A stretch of DNA of 64,000 nucleotides from Bacteroidales bacterium (GCA_015061285.1 SUWW01000008.1:114711-178710); one strand, 5' to 3'. Positions 54,296 through 63,748 are shown, numbered from the stretch's first letter. A program made the numbers and translations. Notes: generated by a model not told the origin, from the letters alone.

Positions 54296-54409
54296 GTCGG
54301 GTGAGCGTGAAGAAAATTATCGGAGTGAAGCGTATAAAACGATTTGCTGTCCGAGCGTAGCGAGTTCTAAATCGTTTAGCGGAACGCAGATAATTTTTAG
54401 CGAACCGAC
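54296..54409. repeat. 114-bp imperfect inverted repeat (large hairpin)
   Basis: GTCGGGTGAGCGTGAAG matches inverted CTAAAAATT...GAACCGAC at the far end; AAACGATTT (54337-54345) and AAATCGTTT (54369-54377) pair perfectly, and GAAAATTATC pairs with GATAATTTTT. The loop contains CGAGCGTAGCGAG, a motif seen in such Bacteroidales hairpins. It fills most of the 54122-54527 gap with no coding sequence. Confidence 0.75.
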
Positions 54410-54476
54410 TACAGCGACGAGTTCTCTTTTGTTTTACTTTTTTCTGTCGGCACAGAGAAAAGTAAAGAATCATATC

Positions 54477-54507
54477 ATTGCGAAAACTGACTTAATAACT
54501 ATTTTTG
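54477..54507 (+). promoter_or_regulatory. Good Bacteroidota promoter for the acyl-CoA synthetase gene
   Basis: ATTG (54477-54480) is followed after 19 bp by TATTTTTG (54500-54507), fitting the -33 TTTG and -7 TAnnTTTG consensus with correct spacing. The ATG is at 54528. Confidence 0.6.
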
Positions 54508-54527
54508 CGCCGACTTAATTATAATTG

Positions 54528-56192
54528 ATGGCATTAGTAAACGATACGGTGGGCGGCCTACTAAATCATTGGGCTGAAGTATCCCCAAACAAGAATTTCA
54601 TTTCATATACAGAGCGCGATTTGCATTGGACTTATGCACAATTCAACAAGCGCGTAGACCAATTTGCCAAAGGTCTTATGGAACTTGGCGTCACCGAAGG
54701 TTCTAAGGTGGGTATTTGGGCGAATAATGTACCCGATTGGCTTACTGTTTTCTTTGCGTCGGCAAAAATTGGAGCTTGGCTCGTGACTGTAAATACTAAC
54801 TACAAAGTAGCTGAGCTTGAATACCTTATGAAGAATGCCGACGTTCACACAATGTGCATCATCGACCATTGGCGCGATAGCGATTATGTGGATATGATTC
54901 GTCAACTTGCACCAGAAATTTCGCAAGAGACGCGCAAATGCATACATGCTCAGAAATTGCCTGAATTGCGCAATGTAGTTGTGCTGGGAAGCGAAAGTTA
55001 CGATGGTATGTACAACACCAGCGAAGTTCTCGCTCTTGGCGACAAAACCGATGACGTGCGATTCCAAAAACGTTTTGCTGCCACCAATTGTCACGAAGTA
55101 GTAAATATGCAATACACCTCAGGAACTACAGGTTTTCCTAAAGGTGTGATGCTAACGCACCATAACATCGTTAATAATGGCCTTGCCATTGGCGATGCCA
55201 TGAAATTCACCGAAGCTGAAAATCTTCTAATCTGTGTGCCACTTTTCCATTGCTTCGGAATAGTGCTTGCACTGATGGCTGTGCTTACTCATGGCGCATC
55301 GATGACGCTCACCGAGGATTTCGATGCCAAAAAGGTACTCACTTCTATCGAGAAAGAGCGTTGTACAGCTCTCTATGGCGTGCCAACAATGTTCTCGCTC
55401 GAACTCAGTTTGCCTGAGTTTAGTTCGTTCGACCTCACTTCGCTACGAACTGGCATTATGGCTGGTTCTGTTTGTCCTATAGAGCTGATGAAGAAGGTGA
55501 TGGACAAGATGCACATGAAGGATATTATCAGTGTGTATGGACTCACCGAATCTTCGCCAGGCATGACTATGTCGCGAATAGAGCATTCGGCAGAGCAGCG
55601 TGCTACGACAGTAGGCACGGAATTTCCTCATGTTGAAGTTCGCATAGTAAATCCAGAAACCAACACTGAGTGCAATATTGGCGAAAATGGAGAAATCTGT
55701 TGTCGTGGCTATAATGTTATGAAGGGATATTACAAAAACGAAGAAGCCACATTCCAAACTATTGATGCCGAAGGATGGTTGCATTCTGGCGATTTAGCCA
55801 TGAAAGATGCCGATGGCTTCTACCACATAACAGGACGTATGAAAGATATGATTATTCGCGGTGGTGAAAATATTTATCCTCGCGAGATTGAGAATTACAT
55901 CTATCAGATGCCTGAAGTAAATATGGTAGAGATCGTTGGTGTGCCCGATCCTAAGTATGGCGAAATTGTGGTCGGTTTTGTTATACTCAACGATGGTTGC
56001 TCTCTAACGGAAGACGATGTTCGCGAATTCTGCAAGTCGCGTATTTCTCGTTTCAAAGTGCCTAAATATGTATTTTTTGTAGATACGTATCCAAAGACTG
56101 GCAGTGGAAAAGTGCAGAAATACAAACTTCGTGAACTTGGTGCTGAATATGTAGCAAAACGCAAAGCCGAAGAGGCTGCTGCTAAGAAATAA
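54528..56192 (+). CDS. Acyl-CoA synthetase (AMP-forming, FadD-like)
   Basis: 554 residues from ATG 54528 (MALVNDTVGGLLNHWAEVS). The P-loop-like motif YTSGTTGFPKGVMLTHHN lies near 198-215; the A5/A8 motifs are SVYGLTESSPGMTMSR and GRMKDMIIRGGENIYPREIE, and the catalytic Lys is in TYPKTGSGKVQKYKL. This matches medium/long-chain acyl-CoA ligases; it loads fatty acids onto CoA for lipid recycling. It leads into truA. Confidence 0.94.
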   Translation: MALVNDTVGGLLNHWAEVSPNKNFISYTERDLHWTYAQFNKRVDQFAKGLMELGVTEGSKVGIWANNVPDWLTVFFASAKIGAWLVTVNTNYKVAELEYLMKNADVHTMCIIDHWRDSDYVDMIRQLAPEISQETRKCIHAQKLPELRNVVVLGSESYDGMYNTSEVLALGDKTDDVRFQKRFAATNCHEVVNMQYTSGTTGFPKGVMLTHHNIVNNGLAIGDAMKFTEAENLLICVPLFHCFGIVLALMAVLTHGASMTLTEDFDAKKVLTSIEKERCTALYGVPTMFSLELSLPEFSSFDLTSLRTGIMAGSVCPIELMKKVMDKMHMKDIISVYGLTESSPGMTMSRIEHSAEQRATTVGTEFPHVEVRIVNPETNTECNIGENGEICCRGYNVMKGYYKNEEATFQTIDAEGWLHSGDLAMKDADGFYHITGRMKDMIIRGGENIYPREIENYIYQMPEVNMVEIVGVPDPKYGEIVVGFVILNDGCSLTEDDVREFCKSRISRFKVPKYVFFVDTYPKTGSGKVQKYKLRELGAEYVAKRKAEEAAAKK

Positions 56193-56210
56193 CATAAAAA
56201 ACTATTCTAC

Positions 56211-56987
56211 GTGAGATATTTCGTTGAACTCGCCTACGATGGCACCAATTATCATGGTTGGCAATTGCAGCCCAATGCATCATCGGTGCAAGGCGTTATC
56301 AACGATGCTTTGGCTAAACTTTTACGCCCCAATCCTGCCTATATCGTTGGGTGCGGACGTACCGACACGGGTGTTCATGCCGACTATTTTGTGGCGCATT
56401 TCGATGTTGAACAGCCCATAGAAGATGTCGATTATGCCAAATTTAAGCTCAACTCAATTCTTCCGCCCGATGTGGCTGTGTATTCCATTCAACTCGTTGA
56501 CGATGAGTTGCATAGCCGTTTTTCTGCCACAGAGCGTACATATTTTTATCGCTTGACCACCGAAAAATCGCCACAGATGCGGTGGAGAGCCTTTCATCCA
56601 TATTTTGCACCAAACTACGATTTGATGAATCGTGCTGCCGAAAAGATGATTGGCGTGCAGGATTTTACCTCTTTTTCGCGCCTACATACGCAGACAAACA
56701 ATAATATTTGTGACGTTCGTGCGGCACAATGGGAGTTGTACGACGGCTGCAATTGGCAATTCAGAATCACGGCAAATCGCTTTCTTCGTAATATGGTTCG
56801 CGCCGTTGTAGGTACGCTATTCGACGTTGGTCGCGGCAAGATTTCCATAGAGCAGTTTGGCGATATTATCGAGGCCAAAAACCGTGCGTTGGCATCTACT
56901 TCGGCTGCGCCACAAGGTCTTTCGCTCGTTGATGTTGTCTATCCCGAAGGTCATGGTTTTCAGAGGCGAGTGAAGGGTTTAGTGTAG
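56211..56987 (+). CDS. truA: tRNA pseudouridine(38-40) synthase
   Basis: 258 residues with GTG start at 56211 (VRYFVELAYDGTNYHGW). The TruA core has QGVINDALAKLL, the catalytic Asp in GCGRTDTGVHADYF and the C-terminal RITANRFLRNMVRAVVGTLF. It isomerises uridines 38-40 of many tRNAs. Eighteen bp after the synthetase gene; the two are probably co-transcribed. Confidence 0.96.
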   Translation: MRYFVELAYDGTNYHGWQLQPNASSVQGVINDALAKLLRPNPAYIVGCGRTDTGVHADYFVAHFDVEQPIEDVDYAKFKLNSILPPDVAVYSIQLVDDELHSRFSATERTYFYRLTTEKSPQMRWRAFHPYFAPNYDLMNRAAEKMIGVQDFTSFSRLHTQTNNNICDVRAAQWELYDGCNWQFRITANRFLRNMVRAVVGTLFDVGRGKISIEQFGDIIEAKNRALASTSAAPQGLSLVDVVYPEGHGFQRRVKGLV

Positions 56988-57051
56988 AAAATTTGTGAGT
57001 AGATGATGTGCCTATTACTCAAATAATTACAATGCCCATAATATTATAAAT

Positions 57052-57927
57052 GTGAAGACTCAAAACGCTAATAAGAATTGGACGGGCAGAACCGATGGAA
57101 CATCATGGATGCTCAAGGTGCTTATTGATATTTTGCGCCATACCGACCAGCGTTTGGGCTATTTCTTGATGGCATTCACCATTCCCTATTATTTGATTTT
57201 TGGCTTAGGCACGCGTGATATGTACCGATTCTATCGTCGATTGCATTTTTCGAAGCTAAAATCGGCTCTTTCAGTGGTGATAGCAGAATTTACCTTTGGA
57301 CAGATTGTAATCGACAAATTTGCCGCTTATGCTGGGCGCAAGTTTAATGTTACGATTGATGGTAATGATGTCTTCAACATGCTGCTAAAAGGCGAAAAAG
57401 GCTTTGTGCAACTGAGCTCGCATGTAGGAAGCTACGAGATGGCTGGTTATTTCATCAATGTGGAACATAAAATAATGAATGCTCTCGTCTATGCTGGCGA
57501 ATCGCCAGTAGTGATGCAAAATCGTAAGCAAATGATGAGCGCCAATCATATAAACATGATTCTTGTTGGCAACGATTTCAATCATATAGTTGAGATAAAC
57601 GCAGCACTTGATAGGGGAGAGGTGGTGTCGATACCAGCCGATAGAATTTTTGGTTCACAAAAGTCGCTCACTTGCCAATTCTTCGGGTGTGACGCTCATC
57701 TTCCTCTCGGTCCGTTCAAAGTAGCAAAACGCAAAAATGTGCCTATTACGGCTGTTTTTGTTATGAAAGAGGCTTTGAATAATTATCGAGTGAAGATTGT
57801 GCCAATACATTATGAATCAACCGACAGCGAGCAACAGATAGCGCAACGTTTTGCATACCAACTTGAAAATATTGTGCGTGAGTATCCGTGGCAATGGTTC
57901 AATTTCTTCGATTTTTGGAAGCAATAA
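57052..57927 (+). CDS. LpxL/HtrB-type lipid A acyltransferase
   Basis: 291 residues, GTG at 57052 as the first in-frame start. The family motif is a His-x4-Glu site in LSSHVGSYEMAGYFIN (about 121-126), followed by GEVVSIPADRIFGSQKS and PLGPFKVAKRKNVPITAVFV, and it ends with the EYPWQWFNFFDFW motif. It transfers secondary acyl chains to lipid A or makes related membrane lipids at the inner membrane. It has one hydrophobic N-terminal region (about 35-55). Confidence 0.9.
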   Translation: MKTQNANKNWTGRTDGTSWMLKVLIDILRHTDQRLGYFLMAFTIPYYLIFGLGTRDMYRFYRRLHFSKLKSALSVVIAEFTFGQIVIDKFAAYAGRKFNVTIDGNDVFNMLLKGEKGFVQLSSHVGSYEMAGYFINVEHKIMNALVYAGESPVVMQNRKQMMSANHINMILVGNDFNHIVEINAALDRGEVVSIPADRIFGSQKSLTCQFFGCDAHLPLGPFKVAKRKNVPITAVFVMKEALNNYRVKIVPIHYESTDSEQQIAQRFAYQLENIVREYPWQWFNFFDFWKQ

Positions 57928-57937
57928 TATTCATACA

Positions 57938-58741
57938 ATGGAACTGCTATTCGAAAAATACCAAGGCGCAGGCAACGATTTTGTTATGCTCAACAATCTT
58001 GATGGACGCTACGACAGTATAACTGTCGAACAGATAGCTCTCTTGTGCGACCGACGTTTCGGTATCGGTGCTGATGGCTTGATGTTGCTAACTAAGAGCG
58101 ATGTAGCCGATGCAGAATTTCGCATGGTATACTATAATCAAGATGGATCGAGAGCTTCGTTTTGTGGCAATGGTGCGCGTTGCATCTGTGCTTTTGCGTC
58201 AAACGTTACCAATGGAAAGTTGATGGCGAAAGGTAATTATTGCAAATTCGTTGCCGACGACGCCATGCATGTTGCTCGCGTTTCGGAAGGTTGGGTCGAT
58301 TTGAAAATGGTCGATGTTGATGAAATCGCACAGTTGGCAGGTGGCACCTTTTTGAACACCGGTGTGCCTCACTTTGTACGCATCGAAGCATCAAAAGCAA
58401 CACTCGATAACGTTGATATTATGCAAGTTGCGCCAAAGATTCGCTATTCAGAGCCATTCAAACCAGCAGGCACAAACGTTAATTTCATATCCATAATTAA
58501 TAACAATGAAATTGCTGTGCGCACCTACGAACGTGGAGTTGAAGGGGAAACTTTGGCCTGTGGCACAGGCATAGTAGCATCGGCAATTACGGCATCGCTA
58601 ACGACGAATACCAACCAATTCAAAGTTCACGCTCGTGGTGGCGATTTGACAGTCTGTTTTGATGCCCATGGACACTCGTTTCATAATGTTTGGCTTGGTG
58701 GCCCAGCGATAAAGGTCTTTTCGGGTGTTATTAATATTTGA
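57938..58741 (+). CDS. dapF: Diaminopimelate epimerase
   Basis: 267 residues from ATG 57938 (MELLFEKYQGAGNDFVML), preferred over an upstream start that lies within the previous gene. The two catalytic Cys are in SFCGNGARCICAF and TLACGTGIVASAI; GAGNDF and RTYERGVEGETL are also conserved. It interconverts LL- and meso-diaminopimelate for peptidoglycan and lysine. Eleven bases follow the previous stop. Confidence 0.96.
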   Translation: MELLFEKYQGAGNDFVMLNNLDGRYDSITVEQIALLCDRRFGIGADGLMLLTKSDVADAEFRMVYYNQDGSRASFCGNGARCICAFASNVTNGKLMAKGNYCKFVADDAMHVARVSEGWVDLKMVDVDEIAQLAGGTFLNTGVPHFVRIEASKATLDNVDIMQVAPKIRYSEPFKPAGTNVNFISIINNNEIAVRTYERGVEGETLACGTGIVASAITASLTTNTNQFKVHARGGDLTVCFDAHGHSFHNVWLGGPAIKVFSGVINI

Positions 58742-58767
58742 AAGTATCTATAACTATTTCCATAATT

Positions 58768-59244
58768 ATGAAATCAAATATCGAAATAGAACGCAAGTTT
58801 TTGGTAAACGGCGATTTCATGCCTTATGTAACTAAAAAGATACACATAGTGCAAGGGTATCTTAATTCTGACCCTAAACGCACTGTGCGTGTGCGTATCA
58901 AAGATGACAAAGGTTTCATAACTATAAAAGGCATTGGCAACGAAACTGGGGCTACACGCTTCGAATGGGAAAAAGAGATTGCTGTCGAAGATGCCAAGGA
59001 GCTTATAAAACTTTGTGAGTCGGGCGTAATAGATAAAGTGCGTCATCTTGTGCCTTCGGGATCTCATACCATTGAAGTAGATGTGTTTTATGGCGAAAAC
59101 GAAGGCTTGGTAATGGCCGAAATTGAACTCGCCTCGGAAGATGAAGATTACATCCGCCCGGAATGGCTTGGGTGTGAGGTGACAAACGATAAACGTTATT
59201 ACAATTCATATCTATCAAAACATCCGTATACTCAATGGAAATGA
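58768..59244 (+). CDS. CYTH-domain protein
   Basis: 158 residues from ATG 58768 (MKSNIEIERKFLVN). The CYTH signature EIERKFLV opens it, followed by the tunnel-strand sequence RTVRVRIKDDKGFITIKG and TRFEWEKEI, and AEIELASEDE. CYTH proteins bind triphosphates with metal; members include inorganic triphosphatase and thiamine triphosphatase. It lies 26 bp after dapF and ends with a terminator. Confidence 0.9.
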   Translation: MKSNIEIERKFLVNGDFMPYVTKKIHIVQGYLNSDPKRTVRVRIKDDKGFITIKGIGNETGATRFEWEKEIAVEDAKELIKLCESGVIDKVRHLVPSGSHTIEVDVFYGENEGLVMAEIELASEDEDYIRPEWLGCEVTNDKRYYNSYLSKHPYTQWK

Positions 59245-59259
59245 TGTCAGAATAGAAAT

Positions 59260-59296
59260 AGAGCAGTGCAGACATAACATCTACACTGCTCTGTTA
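59260..59296. terminator. Bidirectional terminator between CYTH and MBL genes
   Basis: AGAGCAGTG (59260-59268) pairs perfectly with CACTGCTCT (59284-59292). T-rich sequence follows, and the convergent MBL gene ends at 59316, so both strands can use it. Confidence 0.8.
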
Positions 59297-59315
59297 CGTA
59301 TGTATTATAACACCA

Positions 59316-59960
59316 CTAATCAGTCAACACAGGACAATGCTCTTTTTCGTGAGCTATAGTAGTGGCCTCGCCATGCCCTGGTAGAACTTGAGTGTCATCG
59401 GGCAATGCAAAAAGAGTATTCACAATGCTACCACGAAGTGCATCTTTGTTTCCTTTGGGCAGACGATGTGTGCCTACTGCTTCGCGCATCAAAGTGTCGC
59501 CAGAAAATAGGATACCATCTTTTTCGGCCAAGAAACTAACTCCTCCTGCCGAATGTCCAGGTGTGAAAAGAACTTTCAATTTTGAATTGCCAAAGGTTAT
59601 TTCTTGGTGCTCCGTTAAGTAAATTCCCACAGGCACAACTTCGAGTTTGTCGTCATCAAGACAGAAAGCAAGAGTTTGGTAATGAGCCAATTCGAGCAAA
59701 TATTCATCTTCTTTGCTTGCTTCGGGTGCAATGCCATACGTACGCTTGATGAACGCATTACCAAAAATATGATCGAGATGCAAGTGAGTGACCAACAGAT
59801 GTTGGGGCAAGAGGTTGTTTGTGCGTATGTATTCCGCAAGTTGCTCTTGTTCTGCTTCGTCGTAGCAACCACAATCAATTATTACGCATTCGCGTGTTTC
59901 GTCGCTTACTACGTATGTGTTTACGTGTTGTGGGTTGAAAACAAAACGTTTTACGTTCAT
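59316..59960 (-). CDS. Glyoxalase II-like MBL-fold hydrolase
   Basis: 214 residues from ATG 59960 (MNVKRFVFNPQHVNTYVVSD). The metal motif VTHLHLDHIFGN (HxHxDH), FTPGHSAGGVSF, FSGDTLM and VLPGHGEATTI are all present. This is the hydroxyacylglutathione hydrolase-like small MBL family; the thioester or lactone substrate is unknown. It overlaps the same-strand acyltransferase unit by a 2-bp gap. Confidence 0.92.
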   Translation of the reverse strand: MNVKRFVFNPQHVNTYVVSDETRECVIIDCGCYDEAEQEQLAEYIRTNNLLPQHLLVTHLHLDHIFGNAFIKRTYGIAPEASKEDEYLLELAHYQTLAFCLDDDKLEVVPVGIYLTEHQEITFGNSKLKVLFTPGHSAGGVSFLAEKDGILFSGDTLMREAVGTHRLPKGNKDALRGSIVNTLFALPDDTQVLPGHGEATTIAHEKEHCPVLTD

Positions 59961-59962
59961 AT

Positions 59963-60817
59963 TTATTTTTCGGTATCGTTGTAATTCCAAGGGTTTTCGA
60001 TGATTCCAGCCAACTTGAGCATCGATTCAAATGAGCGCTTGCGGAGGTCGTCGATGAGTTCGCGTTTGTTGCCTCTGAGTGTCTCATCAATCAAAATAGG
60101 ATCACCCACAGTGAGAGTAAGCAGAGGCGTTTTGCCAAACAATTTGCGCCAACCAGTACGTTCGCGATAGCTATAAGCCATAGGAATGATTGGCAAGTTG
60201 TAACGCTCGGCAAATGCGAATGCGCCTTTCTGAAAAGGACGAATGGGTACGTAATAGTCCCATCGTGAAGCTTCTGGGTAGAAATGTATCCAACCTTTGC
60301 GACGATGAATCTCGTCGAATGCTGCATAGAAATGGCGTGTCGATGGAATATCTACTGGCGTAGGTATGCCGCCCATAACCCTCATGCGGCGTGAGTCGGG
60401 ACCGCATAGCTGCTCTCTGTAGAATGGATACCAATGTCTTCGCCAACCGTTAAACTCAAACACTCCAGCCATATCCCAACGTTGCATGTGGTTGCATATG
60501 GTGATGGCGCCATCTTTGAATAGATCTTTATATTTATATAGCTTCTCTTTACCAACAAGTTTGAAACCATTTACAAGTGGATGCAACCATCGAGTCAAAT
60601 AACGCGACTGGGCATAATACATAAAACTCCAAAACTTGAAGTTGAACGAGTTGTCCATATATGGATAATTATTATCCACAACGTACTCCATGACATGCTT
60701 TATTGGCTTATGGTAATGCGGATTTTCGTGGTCGAACACATCGCCGACAGGAGGAATGTAATATCCATCAGCGACCTTAAGTCGTTCGTATTCAGGTGGG
60801 TAAAGAGTGCTTGACAT
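59963..60817 (-). CDS. plsC: 1-acyl-sn-glycerol-3-phosphate acyltransferase
   Basis: 284 residues. The PlsC domain has the His-x4-Asp motif in ITICNHMQRWDMAGVF and the phosphate-binding FYPEASRW in place of FPEGTR, then AFAFAERYNLPIIPMAYSYR. It acylates lysophosphatidic acid to phosphatidic acid in phospholipid synthesis. It is upstream of the MBL hydrolase by 2 bp, so one operon is likely. The symbol is by family. Confidence 0.87.
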   Translation of the reverse strand: MSSTLYPPEYERLKVADGYYIPPVGDVFDHENPHYHKPIKHVMEYVVDNNYPYMDNSFNFKFWSFMYYAQSRYLTRWLHPLVNGFKLVGKEKLYKYKDLFKDGAITICNHMQRWDMAGVFEFNGWRRHWYPFYREQLCGPDSRRMRVMGGIPTPVDIPSTRHFYAAFDEIHRRKGWIHFYPEASRWDYYVPIRPFQKGAFAFAERYNLPIIPMAYSYRERTGWRKLFGKTPLLTLTVGDPILIDETLRGNKRELIDDLRKRSFESMLKLAGIIENPWNYNDTEK

Positions 60818-60987
60818 TCTTGTTTTTAGTTTATTTATTCGTTGGCGAAATTAGCTATAAACAATGAATGATTAGAAATAGTATAGTAGAAAAACGGCTT
60901 TGGTGTTGGGCGTTTTATCGATTTACATTATACATATCGTTAATTGGAATCTTCTAAAGATTTGAGAATTTTGCTAATAGATTGTCA

Positions 60988-60995
60988 TACCTTTG
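60988..60995 (+). promoter_or_regulatory. Candidate -7 box for the DUF1016/RM unit
   Basis: TACCTTTG fits TAnnTTTG, about 31 bp before ATG 61026. TTTG motifs lie 14 and 23 bp upstream, neither at ideal spacing. Confidence 0.4.
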
Positions 60996-61025
60996 AGTGA
61001 AAAAACTGCAGGTAAGAAGATTAAT

Positions 61026-61445
61026 ATGGCTAATATACAAGACATACAGCCACAGGCTGAACCATATATCGTGAAGTCACACGATATTCACATTGATGCG
61101 GACTATGCGGATTGGATAGCGGACATTAAGAGTCGCTATCTATTCTATGTCGAGAATATGAGAAAACTGAAACGGCTTGTTTCAGTAAATGATGCAGAAA
61201 AAATGCACCAAGTTGGTGCAGAATTAATGAGATTAAAACTCCAACAAGTTGTTGGAGAATTGCAGTTCGCTGTTAATCAAGGCGTAATAAAACTCCACCA
61301 AGTTGGTGGAGATATACAACGACTCATTTCAAAATTCAACAACAAAATTGAGATGGCATTTCTACTGCTATTTAAGTTCAAATCTTGTTACACACTTGTT
61401 AAAAGTGGTGCTAAGTATATGGTGATAGAAAAGCCAAAGAAGTAG
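61026..61445 (+). CDS. DUF1016 (YhcG-like) N-terminal fragment with in-frame repeats
   Basis: 139 residues from ATG 61026 (MANIQDIQPQAEPYIVKSHD). DIHIDADYADWIADIKSRY matches the DUF1016_N domain, but the C-terminal PD-(D/E)XK nuclease half (about 200 residues) is missing. In the middle, LHQVGGDIQ, HQVGAELM and LQQVVGELQ are in-frame repeats of LxQVxGEL. At the DNA level they are palindromes (61205-61221, 61240-61258, 61294-61312). Located just before a fused restriction/methylase gene; it may be a decayed or accessory defence gene. Confidence 0.7.
   Translation: MANIQDIQPQAEPYIVKSHDIHIDADYADWIADIKSRYLFYVENMRKLKRLVSVNDAEKMHQVGAELMRLKLQQVVGELQFAVNQGVIKLHQVGGDIQRLISKFNNKIEMAFLLLFKFKSCYTLVKSGAKYMVIEKPKK
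61205..61312. repeat. Three in-frame palindromes within the DUF1016-like gene
   Basis: TGCACCAAGTTGGTGCA, CTCCAACAAGTTGTTGGAG and CTCCACCAAGTTGGTGGAG; arms of eight or nine bp round a single G. Centres are 36 and 54 bp apart, multiples of 18, so the reading frame is kept. Confidence 0.8.
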
Positions 61446-61480
61446 AATCAAATAAACAGGGCGAATGCCTAAATAACAAT

Positions 61481-63742
61481 ATGGAAGTACAAATAAAAGA
61501 CAACAAGATATACGCTCCTCTTAAAGATAAGTGGTTAGTTGTAAAACCAGAAGAAGAGGTACGCCAAAGGTATATTTGCCGCTTGGTAGATAGCTATGGC
61601 TATGATTTATCACAAATGGACCAAGAGATAAAGGTAAACAATACCAGGCGCGGAACAGGCTCTGCTCGTGCAGACATTGTAATCTGGAGGACAAAGGAAG
61701 ACAGGTTAGAAAAAAAATATCCTATTGTCGTTGTTGAGTGTAAAGCAGAAACAGTTACTATTCGCGAAGAAGATTATTATCAAGGTTATAACTACGCTTC
61801 CATCACTCACGCCAAGTTCTTTGTAACAACGAATATCAAAGAAACTCGTGTCTTTCGAGTTGTAGAGGGAGAAATCCCCAACAGACTAGAAGAAATTGCT
61901 GACATTCCAACAGCAGAGATAGCAACAGATGAGAAGAAGGTGAAGGAATTGTTAAACCAGACGAAAGCATTTACCAGAGACGAATTCTCTCGCCTACTTT
62001 ATAAATGCCATAATATCATTCGAAATAACGACAAATTATCTCCAGAAGCGGCTTTTGACGAAATTAGTAAAATTCTCTTTATTAAGATTCGTTACGAGCG
62101 GGACAATACTGGCACTCAAATTTTCTCAAAGGATGCATTTGTAAAGCTTAAAGATGCTTACAACAGCATGAAGTCAAAAGATGCTCCAGAGTTTTATCAA
62201 TTCTTGTTTGAGAAAACCAAGGAAGATTTTTCTAAAGACAATCTGTTCGATCCAAATGAAACAATCCGAATTCGAGAGACAAGTTTCGAAAAGATTGTTG
62301 AGGAACTTCAGGTCTATAATCTTTCTACAACATCTGATGATGTCAAGGGTATTGCATTTGAGAAATTCTTAGGACGTACATTCCGTGGGGAATTGGGCCA
62401 ATTTTTTACGCCACGAACTATTGTTGAGTTTATGGTGTCAGTCCTTGATCCTCAGGAGGGTGAATACATTTGTGATCCATGCTGTGGCAGTGGAGGCTTC
62501 TTGATTCGAGCTTTTGAGTATGTACGTGAGCAAATTGAATCCGAATTAGAACAACGTAAAGAAGAGGTAAAAAAGCAACTCATTCCTGAAAATTATGATG
62601 ATCTGAAGCCCAAAGAGCAAGAAGCTATTGATGCCAAAGTATCTGATGCCTTTGCTAAAATGAACTTCGAGGTCGATGTCAATAATCCGAAAGGAAGATT
62701 ACGTAGCTTGTCTTTTGATTGCATTTATGGTACCGATGCTAATCCGCGTATGGCACGTACTGCTAAGATGAATATGATTATGCATGGTGATGGTCATGGT
62801 GGAGTACATCATCATGATGGGCTATTAAATGTCAATGGCATTTGGGATGGTAGATTTGATGTAATCCTTACTAATCCTCCATTTGGTGCTCGCGTAGATA
62901 AAGACATTAAGATTTCGGAAGCAGATAAGTTCACTGACGAAGCTAAGATTGAAGCTTATGTTAAGCGATATGGCGAAGAATACCTTACTGCTCTTAGGCA
63001 GGTGAATGATCATATTGGCGAATCACTTCTTGACCAATTCGGAGTTGGTAAAATGAGTGGTCTTACAGAGGTCCTGTTTATAGATCGATGTTTGAATTTG
63101 CTTAAGCCTGGAGGACGTTTAGGCATCGTTTTGCCAGAAGGTGTGCTGAATAATACCAATCTGCAGAATGTGCGAGAATACTTTGAGGGGAGAGCCAAGA
63201 TACTACTGATTGTTTCTATTCCACAAGATGTATTCATGGCAGCTGGTGCAACAGTTAAACCAAGCCTCATGTTCTTCAAACGTTTTACGGAAGAAGAACA
63301 GGCGCAATACAATGGTATAAAAGTTAAAGCATTCGCTGAAGTACAAGAGAAATATATCGAAGAATTAACTTCGATAGAAAATGACTTGGCTAAAAGAGGA
63401 AAGGAGGCATTGCCAGCTGCAGAGAAGAAAATACTTAGAGCAAGGAAGAAAGAAATTGAAGCTGCGATTGACCAGGAAACAAAAACTCTTGTCAAGCAAC
63501 GTTTTGATTATGTGATTCCAATCGCCGACATTAAACGTGCGGGCATCAACTCTATTGGAATTAAGATAGAAAACGATTTGGAACCTCTTTTGGAAGAGTT
63601 TACCAATTATCGAAAGGAAAACAACCTTTGGGATACACGACATGCCAATACCTCATATCAATATAATGATGGTAGCATGACTCGTATTCGAGAGTTTGAT
63701 GGTATGGTCTGCGAACCTGAGGTGTTTTATGGTAAAGATTAG
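61481..63742 (+). CDS. Fused nuclease-like / N6-adenine DNA methylase (HsdM-type)
   Basis: 753 residues. The N-terminal HsdR_N-like domain (about 1-150) has a PD-(D/E)XK signature: Asp in SARADIVIWR and VVVECKAETVTIREED. The middle (about 165-310) is the HsdM helical N-terminal domain. The N6_Mtase domain has motif I DPCCGSGGFLIRAFE (about 332) and motif IV LTNPPFGARV (about 463), so it is an adenine methylase. A coiled-coil follows (about 610-670). A single-chain modification/cleavage protein that needs an S subunit is suggested. Confidence 0.9.
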   Translation: MEVQIKDNKIYAPLKDKWLVVKPEEEVRQRYICRLVDSYGYDLSQMDQEIKVNNTRRGTGSARADIVIWRTKEDRLEKKYPIVVVECKAETVTIREEDYYQGYNYASITHAKFFVTTNIKETRVFRVVEGEIPNRLEEIADIPTAEIATDEKKVKELLNQTKAFTRDEFSRLLYKCHNIIRNNDKLSPEAAFDEISKILFIKIRYERDNTGTQIFSKDAFVKLKDAYNSMKSKDAPEFYQFLFEKTKEDFSKDNLFDPNETIRIRETSFEKIVEELQVYNLSTTSDDVKGIAFEKFLGRTFRGELGQFFTPRTIVEFMVSVLDPQEGEYICDPCCGSGGFLIRAFEYVREQIESELEQRKEEVKKQLIPENYDDLKPKEQEAIDAKVSDAFAKMNFEVDVNNPKGRLRSLSFDCIYGTDANPRMARTAKMNMIMHGDGHGGVHHHDGLLNVNGIWDGRFDVILTNPPFGARVDKDIKISEADKFTDEAKIEAYVKRYGEEYLTALRQVNDHIGESLLDQFGVGKMSGLTEVLFIDRCLNLLKPGGRLGIVLPEGVLNNTNLQNVREYFEGRAKILLIVSIPQDVFMAAGATVKPSLMFFKRFTEEEQAQYNGIKVKAFAEVQEKYIEELTSIENDLAKRGKEALPAAEKKILRARKKEIEAAIDQETKTLVKQRFDYVIPIADIKRAGINSIGIKIENDLEPLLEEFTNYRKENNLWDTRHANTSYQYNDGSMTRIREFDGMVCEPEVFYGKD

Positions 63743-63748
63743 TACGAC

